64,000 bases of DNA from positions 2,110,501-2,174,500 of the forward strand of contig NZ_CP036313.1 of assembly GCF_004319545.1 (NCBI RefSeq), given 5' to 3'. A program made the position numbers and the translations under genes. This document shows, piece by piece, positions 35,162 to 42,226 of this stretch. A model generated the notes under the pieces. It searched no databases, was not told the origin of the DNA, and saw only the letters and a program-made list of their open reading frames with translations. Source of the DNA: Desulfobacter hydrogenophilus (lineage in GTDB: Bacteria > Desulfobacterota > Desulfobacteria > Desulfobacterales > Desulfobacteraceae). Position 1 is the first letter of the stretch, and each line of letters opens with the position of its first letter.

Positions 35162-35732
35162 ATTTGGAGTTACTGTCTGATGCCCAATCATACCCACCTG
35201 ATTGCAGTTCCTTCAACTTCGGACGGACTTGCCTCCGACATAGGTGAAGCCCATAGAAGATATGCAAGGATGGTAAATTTCAGGGAAGACTGGCAGGGGC
35301 ATTTCTGGCAGGGACAGTTTGCTTCTTTTATTATGGATGAGCATCACCTGGTTGCCGCTGCCAGGTATATCGAACAAAACCCTATTTCGAGCAGGATTGG
35401 TTAAAAAAGCGGAAGAATATCCGTGGAGTTTGCCGGGCACATCTAAACCTTGTTAAGGACCCTCTTATTAACGTAAATCCCTTATTGGCGTATGTCGATC
35501 AGTGGGATGATTTTATAAATCTTAAGGTTGAACCGAATGAAAGGGATGCACTACCAAAGCATGAGAGAACCGGCGTCCCCTTGGCGACAATCGTTTTATC
35601 AGTCAGCTTGAAGCAAAAACCGGTCGGGTACTAAAAAAACTAACCCAAAAGGGCCAAGAAAATAACGATAGTTTTATGTCGCGTCCTCCGAATTACCATC
35701 CCCGAAGTACCAAGCTTGTTTTTTATAAATAA
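35162..35732 (+). pseudogene. Decayed REP-associated tyrosine (Y1/HUH) transposase
   Basis: The frame beginning IWSYCLMPNHTHLIAVP contains the HUH motif (HTH) of the transposase, then WQGHFWQGQFASFIMDEHHL and AARYIEQNP, the conserved core with YIEQNP. It shifts frame near 35390 (FRAGLVKKAEEYPWS continues in another frame) and breaks again later (SQLEAKTGRVLKKLTQKGQE). The N-terminal part is missing. Homologues of this family mobilise or bind REP palindromes. The ATG at 35180 is internal. The stretch 34874-35161 upstream shows nothing recognisable. Confidence 0.75.
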
Positions 35733-35750
35733 ACTCCAACTGGAATAAAT

Positions 35751-36026
35751 ATGAAATTAATAGTACGTAACCTTGATCGGCTAACCACAGAAGATGAACT
35801 AAAAGTTCGATTCCAAGAATTCGGTGCCGTCCAATATTGCAATGTGGTATTCGACCTTGAAAGTGGTAAGTCTAAAGGTTTTGCTTTCATTGAAATGCCA
35901 AAGCCAGGTGAAGCAAAAGCGGCAATGAAAAATCTGAATAACAAAATTATTGGCAGTAATAAAATCCGGGTTAAAAAGGCTGAAGGTAACGGTGGTCGTA
36001 CTCCAAATCCGTGGCTGGCTCCCTGA
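35751..36026 (+). CDS. RNA-recognition-motif (RRM) protein
   Basis: This 91-aa protein is a single RRM: RNP2 is LIVRNL (near residue 3) and RNP1 is KGFAFIEM (near residue 42), with the GSNKIRVKKAEG end. It is of the Rbp1/cold-induced RNA-binding type found in many bacteria. It probably binds single-stranded RNA and may act in stress adaptation. It lies 18 bp after the decayed transposase, in an AT-rich segment, without obvious operon partner. Confidence 0.88.
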   Translation: MKLIVRNLDRLTTEDELKVRFQEFGAVQYCNVVFDLESGKSKGFAFIEMPKPGEAKAAMKNLNNKIIGSNKIRVKKAEGNGGRTPNPWLAP

Positions 36027-36761
36027 AAATGGTTCTCTGAGGGAATCGGAATTTGGGACAAACCACTATTTTCTAATCGTAAGTAGGTGGATGAAAATAA
36101 AGCCCTATTCTCCTCTCAGAGTTTTTTCGATTTCAAACAAGCCATTAAACTGGGAAATATTTTTATCTTGGTACTTATCTTCTTTTAAATCAGTGCAAAT
36201 TGGGCTACCGTTTTAAGCTGGTAAATCCTTTAAAATATTGATTTTATGAATCATAATTCATAGATAATAATTATTTTTCATGCCATTATATTCCCGACAA
36301 GTAAAAATGGAATTCATAAAGATGGCTCATTCTAATCAAAATTCACAGCACTATTTTTCACGGTTTTCCAGCATTAGAGGAAGGAAGCTGTTTAGCTGGA
36401 TATTCAAGATGCAAAAATGGGAAATTTTGTTCTACTCATTGACAGCAAGTTACAATATGAAGGGGAATCGTATCCATCCAGGCGTCATCGGGTTCGTAAT
36501 AACTTGCCGGGGACGCGAAATTTTAGCCCATTAATCCGAAAAACGGGAAAACTTGAAAAGTTTATTGACAAGAAGCTGTCAGAAACAGCGGCTACCGACA
36601 TAATGCGGGACAGTTTGAACCGGTTGATCCGAGTTTTCCAGCACGTAAGTCTATAAAAATAGGACATCCCACAAGATCCTTCTTCTGCGGGGTGTCCCGG
36701 TTTAAAACGGTGGCCATGAACGTAGACTCTTTATGGCAAGAACAACGGCTTGGATTAACGC
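36027..36761. other. Gene-poor stretch with a relict transposase 5' flank
   Basis: No gene is supported here. The segment 36042-36079 (GAATCGGAATTTGGGACA, then ACCACTATTTTCTAATCGTA) and 36177-36206 (TCTTCTTTTAAATCAGTGCA) resemble 41329-41402, directly upstream of the transposase fragment at 41407, but with about 100 bp inserted between the two parts. This marks another lost transposase locus. A hairpin at 36662-36697 (GGACATCCC with GGGGTGTCC) and two short open frames (36280-36656) show no recognisable content. Confidence 0.5.
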
Positions 36762-36790
36762 TTGACCCCTCCCCGTATTGTAATTACAAT
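36762..36790 (+). promoter_or_regulatory. mazEF promoter with palindromic operator
   Basis: TTGACC (-35, 36762-36767) and TACAAT (-10, 36785-36790) have the ideal 17-bp spacing. The -10 region is covered by a perfect 14-bp palindrome, ATTGTAATTACAAT (36777-36790). Such sites are typical operators for autorepression by the antitoxin or the antitoxin-toxin complex. Confidence 0.65.
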
Positions 36791-36823
36791 GTATATATAA
36801 AAACTCAATATAGGGTACCAAAT

Positions 36824-37081
36824 ATGAAAGCATCACTAATTAAAATTGGCAATTCACAAGGCATCCGAATTCCAAAACCGATAATCGCCCAATGCGGATT
36901 TGAAGGAGAAGTGGAATTTTTAGTCCAAAACAATCAACTTATTGTCAGGGCCATAAAATCCTCTCGACATAATTGGGATTCTGCCTTCAAAAAAATGGCT
37001 AAAAATGGCGATGACCAACTATTAGATTCAGAAAATATTTCCGCAACTGAATGGGATGAGAGTGAGTGGGAATGGAAATAA
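36824..37081 (+). CDS. mazE: MazE-type antitoxin (AbrB/SpoVT DNA-binding)
   Basis: From the ATG at 36824 the protein is 85 aa and begins MKASLIKIGNSQGIRIPKPI, the swapped-hairpin AbrB fold of MazE/PemI antitoxins. The acidic C-terminus (ISATEWDESEWEWK) is the region that usually wraps and inhibits the toxin. The upstream open frame to 36692 is not part of the gene. It overlaps mazF by 10 bp; the pair is expected to form a complex that represses its own promoter. The low G+C content of the module suggests acquisition. Confidence 0.88.
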   Translation: MKASLIKIGNSQGIRIPKPIIAQCGFEGEVEFLVQNNQLIVRAIKSSRHNWDSAFKKMAKNGDDQLLDSENISATEWDESEWEWK

Positions 37082-37395
37082 AACGGTTTCAAGTTTATTT
37101 GATAAATTTTGATCCAACCATCGGTCATGAAATCAAAAAGACTCGGCCCTGTTTAATCGTTTCTCCAAATGAAATGAATCTAAATATAAGCACAGTAATT
37201 GTTGCCCCGATGACAACTAAAGGACGAAATTACCCAACAAGGGTCATGTCTTCTTTTCAAGACAAGAAAGGCCAAGTCGTCCTTGATCAAATTCGAACAA
37301 TTGATAAAAGAAGGCTTATTAAAAAACTCGGTTCAATCGACAGCAAATCTCAAAATAAAGTCTTAGATATTCTGCAAGAAATGTTTGCCAAGTAA
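37072..37395 (+). CDS. mazF: MazF/PemK-family mRNA interferase
   Basis: This 107-aa toxin begins MEIKRFQVYLINFDPTIGHE, followed by KKTRPCLIVSPNEMN, IVAPMTTKG and DQIRTIDKRRL. These are the PemK/MazF family residues, with the Arg and Thr/Ser of the RNase active site present. It should cleave mRNA at specific short sites when freed from MazE. The start (ATG at 37072) lies inside the end of mazE. Confidence 0.9.
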   Translation: MEIKRFQVYLINFDPTIGHEIKKTRPCLIVSPNEMNLNISTVIVAPMTTKGRNYPTRVMSSFQDKKGQVVLDQIRTIDKRRLIKKLGSIDSKSQNKVLDILQEMFAK

Positions 37396-37481
37396 ACTCT
37401 ACTTCGCTCGGTGACCCTTTGAACTCCTACAATTCCAATAAGTGAAATGCTGACGGATAAAGCTCATATTTCAATGGTTTA

Positions 37482-37645
37482 CGGCGGATCCGCCGCCGTG
37501 AAGCGCGGTACTGACTTCGTTCAGTACCTTGTCCAGTCGCCTCTGGCGCCTGAACAAGGTACTGGACCGGTCACTGCCACCGACCAATTAAACTATCGTT
37601 TGCTTGATCGGTGCACAGCGCCGGTCAGCACCGCGATTGGCTGAA
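37482..37645. repeat. Large multi-branched structured element
   Basis: Several nested inverted repeats occur: the palindrome GGCGGATCCGCC (37483-37494), GGTACTGA-cttcgt-TCAGTACC (37507-37528), CACCGACCAA with TTGATCGGTG (37578-37587 and 37604-37613, one mismatch), and an outer stem CGCGGTACTGAC with GTCAGCACCGCG (37505-37516 and 37625-37636, one mismatch). The predicted fold is a closed multi-arm structure of about 130 nt. It is GC-rich in an AT-rich neighbourhood. No gene is supported. The remaining 37396-37481 and 37646-37699 hold nothing recognisable. Confidence 0.6.
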
Positions 37646-37699
37646 AAACATAGCGTATACCCTTCCTATTTTAATGAACCTTGAATAATAAAAGAAAAT

Positions 37700-39436
37700 A
37701 TGGATATCTTTAAAAGATTAATTCGGTTCCTTCGCCCCTATTGGATGCTCGCACTGGCAGCTCCGCTGTTAATGATCATAGAAGTGATTACAGAGCTTAT
37801 GCTGCCCAAAATTATGCAGCATATCATTGATACAGGAGTTGCAAATTCTGATCTTTCTGTTGTTATCCGCTCAGGAATTTTAATGTCATCACTGACCTTT
37901 ATCGGAATGATAGGTGGTATAGGCGGCGCTGTTTTTGCAATAAGGGCCGCAATGTTTACGGGTTCGGACATAAGGAGCGCTCTTTTCAAGAAGATACAGG
38001 GCCTCTCTTTTGGAAATCTGGACAGACTTGAAACAGGGCAGTTGGTTATTCGCCTTACGAACGACGTTACCCAGGTCCAGGAAGCTATATTTTTTTCTAT
38101 CCATATCATGATAAGGGGCGGCATGACACTTATAGGCAGTGTGGTCATGGCATTCATTACGAGTCCGAGCCTTGCCATGATATTCTTTTTACTAGGCCCA
38201 ATAATTGTTATCTTTCTAATCTTTGTGGTCAAACGGACCATAAGGATTTTTACGGGTGTTCAGGAGGGGCTGGATAGACTCAACACAGTCATTGTTGAGA
38301 ATTTTTCAGGCATGCGGCTGGTCAAGTCTTTTGTCAGAATGGATTATGAAAAAACAAAGTTCGGAAAGATCAATGACTATCTCACTAACCAGAGTATAAA
38401 AGCCAATAAAGTCGGAGCGCTGTCACGACCCTTTATGATGCTGGTTGTGAATATGGGTATCGTCTGTGCCATATGGTTCGGTGGTTTAAAGATAAACACG
38501 GGCAGTATGATGCTTGGGCAGCTTATTGCATTTGTCAATTACCTGATGCAGGCGCTCATGTCCATTATGATGGTTGGGATGCTTCTCATGCGTATCTCAA
38601 GGGCTTCGGCCTCTGCAAAAAGGATAGATGAAGTGTTTGAGAGCAGCCCGGAAATACAGGAAGCACCAAAGCCTGTTATGGCTTTGAACCCTCGCGGCCG
38701 TTTGTGTTTTGAGAATGTTTCATTCAGCTATAATTTTGGAAAAACATCCCATACACCGATCCTGAAAAACATCAGTTTTACTGCTGAGCCGGGAGAGACA
38801 ATAGCTGTTGTGGGTGCCACTGGATCGGGAAAGACCAGCCTGATTAACCTTATTCCCCGTTTTTATGATGTTACTGAAGGGAGGATCACCCTTGACAATG
38901 TTGATATCAGGGATTTCCCCATAGAAGCTCTCAGAAAAAACATTGGTATTTCCATGCAGAATGCGCTTCTTTTTTCAGGGACTATCCAGGATAACATAAG
39001 ATATGGAAGGCCGGATGCAGCCGATGATGATGTGATAACAGCTGCCTGTGCCGCCCAGGCCCATGGTTTTATTACCCTCTTTCCTGCGGGCTATGACAGC
39101 CTGGTCGGACAGCGCGGTGTAAACCTTTCAGGTGGTCAGAAACAGAGGATCGCCATTGCAAGAGCTCTGCTCATAGATCCCGCCATACTGATCCTGGATG
39201 ACAGCACAAGCGCTGTTGACGTAGAAACAGAGGGACATATTCAGGATGCACTGTCCGGACTTAAAAAAAGAAGGACAAGTTTTATAGTCGCCCAGAGGGT
39301 AAGTACCATTCTGAATGCTGACAGGATTATTGTGCTTGATAACGGAATGATAGCCGCAGGGGGGAACCATGATACCCTTTTACAAACAAGCCCTATTTAC
39401 AGAGAGATATATGATTCACAGCTTGGAAAAGGATAG
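37700..39436 (+). CDS. ABC exporter subunit with degenerate ATP site (heterodimeric type)
   Basis: This 578-aa protein has a six-segment type IV exporter membrane domain (residues about 15-310) and an ATPase domain. Motifs are VGATGSGKTSLINLI (Walker A), LSGGQKQRIAIARALL (signature) and ILILDDSTSAVD, where Asp replaces the catalytic Glu after Walker B. The H-loop is IVAQRVSTIL, with Gln instead of His. Both changes mark the degenerate partner of a TM287/288 or LmrCD-like heterodimer. The partner gene starts 7 bp downstream. Likely an inner-membrane drug or lipid exporter. Confidence 0.88.
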   Translation: MDIFKRLIRFLRPYWMLALAAPLLMIIEVITELMLPKIMQHIIDTGVANSDLSVVIRSGILMSSLTFIGMIGGIGGAVFAIRAAMFTGSDIRSALFKKIQGLSFGNLDRLETGQLVIRLTNDVTQVQEAIFFSIHIMIRGGMTLIGSVVMAFITSPSLAMIFFLLGPIIVIFLIFVVKRTIRIFTGVQEGLDRLNTVIVENFSGMRLVKSFVRMDYEKTKFGKINDYLTNQSIKANKVGALSRPFMMLVVNMGIVCAIWFGGLKINTGSMMLGQLIAFVNYLMQALMSIMMVGMLLMRISRASASAKRIDEVFESSPEIQEAPKPVMALNPRGRLCFENVSFSYNFGKTSHTPILKNISFTAEPGETIAVVGATGSGKTSLINLIPRFYDVTEGRITLDNVDIRDFPIEALRKNIGISMQNALLFSGTIQDNIRYGRPDAADDDVITAACAAQAHGFITLFPAGYDSLVGQRGVNLSGGQKQRIAIARALLIDPAILILDDSTSAVDVETEGHIQDALSGLKKRRTSFIVAQRVSTILNADRIIVLDNGMIAAGGNHDTLLQTSPIYREIYDSQLGKG

Positions 39437-39443
39437 ATAGTGC

Positions 39444-41288
39444 ATGAACGTCCCTATATCGGAAGATCAAAAGAAACGGGTACCCTTTGGAGGAGCAGGC
39501 GAAAAGGGCGGCAAGATACTTGCCAGCGCTGAAAGGGCAAAGGACAAACGAAGCGTAATGGTTCGTTTATGGGGATATCTCAGTTCACAGGGAAGGAAGC
39601 TGTTGCTGGTAGTTTTCCTTGTAGCCGCAGCAACGGGTTTTGAGCTGCTTGGACCATACCTGATGGGTGTGGCTATAGACAAGTATATTGCTACTGGCAA
39701 TCTCAGAGGCCTTGCATTTATCGTATGCATAATGATTCTGGCGTATATCATGGGTTCAGGAATCACCCTTGTGCAGTCTTTAATAATGGCTGAAGTTTCG
39801 CAGGATACTGTCAGGCATCTCAGGAAGGATCTTTTCAGTCATCTGCAAACTCTATCTCTCAGATTCTTTGATCAAAGTTCCCATGGAAACCTTTTAAGCC
39901 GGTTTTCAAATGATGTGGAAAATATCAGCAATGTCTTGAATGAAGGGGCCGCACAGTTTATTGCCGGAGTTCTGATGATTGCGAGTGTCACTGTTGTGAT
40001 GTTCATGATGGATATGAAGATGGCGTTGGTGACAATCTCTGTTATGCCTTTTGTATTTCTGCTCACAAAATGGATAGCTGCAAGGACCAGAAAGGGGTAT
40101 CGCATGCAGCAGCAGTCATTGGGAATATTAAACGGGGTGATAGAAGAAACAGTGGTTGGACAAAGAGTGGTCAAGGCCTATTGCAAGGAACATGACGTGA
40201 TTCAGTCCTTTGACAGGCTCAATCTGGATTACAGAGATAGTGCGGTCAAGGCTCAGACATATATGACAGTATTCGGACCTATATTCGGATTCCTGAACAA
40301 TATGAATTTTGCCATGGTTGCATGCGCAGGCGGTTATTTTGCCCTGAAAGGTAGTTTAACCGTGGGAAGTGTTGCCGTATTTCTTAGTTATTCAAGACAG
40401 TTCTTTCGGCCAGTCACCCAGATCTCAGCAATGTACAACAGCATACAGTCAGCTTTAGCAGGTGCGGAGCGCGTATTTGAAGTTATGGGCGAGGAGCCGG
40501 AGATAGTTGATATCCCTGATGCTCAGCCATTAACAAATATCAGGGGAGATGTTATTTTTGAACATGTCACATTTGCCTATGAGAAAGGGAATCCTGTATT
40601 AAAGGATATCTCTCTACATGCTTCTCCAGGAGAAACCATAGCACTTGTTGGACCCACTGGTGCGGGAAAAACTACGATCATAAATCTGCTTACACGTTTC
40701 TATGACATAGAATCAGGAAACATCTATGTTGATGGACAACGTATCGATCAGATTCAAAAGAACAGCCTGAGACGCCAGTTGGGGATCGTGTTACAGGAGA
40801 CTTTTCTTTTTTCCGATACAGTGATGGAAAACATCAGGTATGGAAAATTAGAGGCAACTGATGAGGAGGTCATTGCCGCTGCTGAACTGTCAGGTGCTAG
40901 CAGCTTCATTAATCGTCTTCCTAAGAATTACGAGACACCGCTGGCTGAGAAAGGGAGCAACCTCAGCCATGGGCAGCGTCAGCTCTTATCCATAGCGCGC
41001 GCAATATTGGCTGATCCCTCTATTTTGATCCTCGATGAAGCCACAAGCAGTGTGGATACAAGAACAGAGATCAATATCCAGACAGCACTGCTTAAGCTTA
41101 TGGAAGGGAGGACCAGTTTTGTTATCGCCCATAGGCTAAGTACGATTCGAGGTGCGGACAACGTTATCGTTATAGATAAAGGGGAAATCGTTGAACAGGG
41201 CACTCATATTGAACTGCTCGCTAAGAAAGGATTTTATTCCAGACTTTATATGAGCCAGTTCAAAGGTCGCTCAATCAGCGATTTATGA
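39444..41288 (+). CDS. ABC exporter subunit with canonical ATP site (heterodimeric type)
   Basis: This 614-aa partner has a longer N-terminus (MNVPISEDQKKRVPFGGAGE, with the GGAGEKGGK stretch), a six-segment membrane domain, and an ATPase with VGPTGAGKTTIINLL, LSHGQRQLLSIARAIL and ILILDEATSSVD, with catalytic Glu and the H-loop VIAHRLSTIR intact. Paired with the degenerate upstream subunit it forms an asymmetric exporter with one catalytic ATP site. The signature reads LSHGQ rather than LSGGQ, which occurs in this group. No regulator is adjacent. Confidence 0.88.
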   Translation: MNVPISEDQKKRVPFGGAGEKGGKILASAERAKDKRSVMVRLWGYLSSQGRKLLLVVFLVAAATGFELLGPYLMGVAIDKYIATGNLRGLAFIVCIMILAYIMGSGITLVQSLIMAEVSQDTVRHLRKDLFSHLQTLSLRFFDQSSHGNLLSRFSNDVENISNVLNEGAAQFIAGVLMIASVTVVMFMMDMKMALVTISVMPFVFLLTKWIAARTRKGYRMQQQSLGILNGVIEETVVGQRVVKAYCKEHDVIQSFDRLNLDYRDSAVKAQTYMTVFGPIFGFLNNMNFAMVACAGGYFALKGSLTVGSVAVFLSYSRQFFRPVTQISAMYNSIQSALAGAERVFEVMGEEPEIVDIPDAQPLTNIRGDVIFEHVTFAYEKGNPVLKDISLHASPGETIALVGPTGAGKTTIINLLTRFYDIESGNIYVDGQRIDQIQKNSLRRQLGIVLQETFLFSDTVMENIRYGKLEATDEEVIAAAELSGASSFINRLPKNYETPLAEKGSNLSHGQRQLLSIARAILADPSILILDEATSSVDTRTEINIQTALLKLMEGRTSFVIAHRLSTIRGADNVIVIDKGEIVEQGTHIELLAKKGFYSRLYMSQFKGRSISDL

Positions 41289-41406
41289 TACCTGGTTTCC
41301 ATCCAGAAATGGCTGTGGTTCGCCAAAAAAGAATCGGAATCTCAATTGGGGGACAGACCACGATTTTCTAATTGTATCTTCTTTCAAACCAGTATAAATT
41401 GGCATT

Positions 41407-41622
41407 ATGCCAAGACGTCCGAGAATAGTAGTTTCCAACATCCCTCTTCATATTGTTCAAAGGGGGAATAACAAGCAGGCTTGTTTTTTTGCCGATGATG
41501 ACTACTTGTTTTATCTTCAATGGCTTGAGGAATATGCATTAACCTCGGGTTGTCTAATCCACGCTTACGCTTTGATGACAAATCATGTCCATCTGTTGCT
41601 GACCCCTAAAAGTAGCAGCAGT
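41407..41622 (+). pseudogene. N-terminal fragment of a REP-associated tyrosine transposase
   Basis: The frame reads MPRRPRIVVSNIPLHIVQRG with later HAYALMTNHVHLLLTPK, giving the Y1/HUH motif HVH. It ends abruptly after about 70 residues; the continuing frame (SSSAGMNWNLMK) comes from the repeated segment at 41624. The catalytic Tyr and C-terminal part are missing, so it is inactive. The upstream 41289-41406 contains the TGGGGGACAGACCACGATTT motif frequently found before such transposases. Confidence 0.8.
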
Positions 41623-41623
41623 G

Positions 41624-41693
41624 CCGGTATGAATTGGAACCTGATGAAATAGATTAAATCAGAAATGCCACGAATGGAAATTTTGCATTGGGG
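41624..41693 (+). repeat. Duplicated non-coding segment, empty site for the MITE at 33703
   Basis: This copy of the segment at 33661-33957 runs CCGGTATGAATTGGAACCTG through AAATCAGAAATGCCACGAAT to GCATTGGGG without any insertion. It thereby shows the unoccupied ATCAGAAA target of the 217-bp element. It directly follows the truncated transposase, so it was probably the tail of that mobile unit. Confidence 0.82.
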
Positions 41694-41728
41694 ACGTAGT
41701 AATAAATTAATATTAGGAGATAAATAGC

Positions 41729-42058
41729 ATGGATAGAGATACCATATTGGTTTTGGAGGAAGCGCCTCTCCTGGATCTCGTGGAAAAAAATTTTAATGTC
41801 AAACTTGGAGGGTTGAGGGATGAGGAATATCTCACCCAGGCCTGGGGTATAATGGAGATTCTGGTTGAAAAGGGGTGGAGTTTCGATATGCGGATTGAAC
41901 GAAATTTAAAAAGAATAGACGGATACAAATTCGACAACGGCCCCGGGACCATCTTTGCACAGCACGGTTCCTTGCCCTATTTTGACAGTATGTGTGAAGG
42001 TATTTGTAAAACCTGTCTGGTCGCCCTTGTACTCACCGAAGGTGTCAAGGCAGATTGA
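41729..42058 (+). CDS. Small hypothetical protein (resembles phage ABA-sandwich proteins)
   Basis: This 109-aa soluble protein begins MDRDTILVLEEAPLLDLVEK, contains YLTQAWGIMEILVEKGWSFD, and ends in a CEGICKTCLVALVLTEG region. The order of an aromatic-rich middle and a C-terminal helix followed by AL(V/K)L is loosely like the phage ABA-sandwich domain, but I am not certain. An AGGAGA ribosome-binding site lies before the ATG at 41729. It sits between repeats, which suggests mobile or accessory DNA. Confidence 0.45.
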   Translation: MDRDTILVLEEAPLLDLVEKNFNVKLGGLRDEEYLTQAWGIMEILVEKGWSFDMRIERNLKRIDGYKFDNGPGTIFAQHGSLPYFDSMCEGICKTCLVALVLTEGVKAD

Positions 42059-42089
42059 GCCTTCCTTTTTAAAGTTAAGGAAGAGGGCC

Positions 42090-42187
42090 GTGGAAACGCA
42101 TTCTCAAATATGGCAGATTCAGCCGGTAATCCTCTTCCGATAAATTGGAAGGCGTGTTAATCCATAATATTGAGAATGCGTTTCCAC
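42090..42187. repeat. 98-bp palindromic element with perfect 18-bp ends
   Basis: GTGGAAACGCATTCTCAA (42090-42107) and TTGAGAATGCGTTTCCAC (42170-42187) are exact inverted repeats. No target duplication was found next to them. It lies between two convergent genes and could serve as a terminator as well as a miniature mobile element. Confidence 0.75.
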
Positions 42188-42226
42188 CCTGCCTGATATT
42201 TTTAATCCCCTGCGCCTTAAGGGTGA

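Noticed and set aside
36280..36656. Two overlapping short open frames (84 and 79 aa)
   Set aside because: They show no recognisable domain, no good ribosome-binding site and no conserved neighbours; more likely decayed DNA.
37447..37644. 65-aa open frame between mazF and the ABC genes
   Set aside because: It lies over the large palindromic element; codon content and composition follow the hairpins, with no ribosome-binding site or domain.
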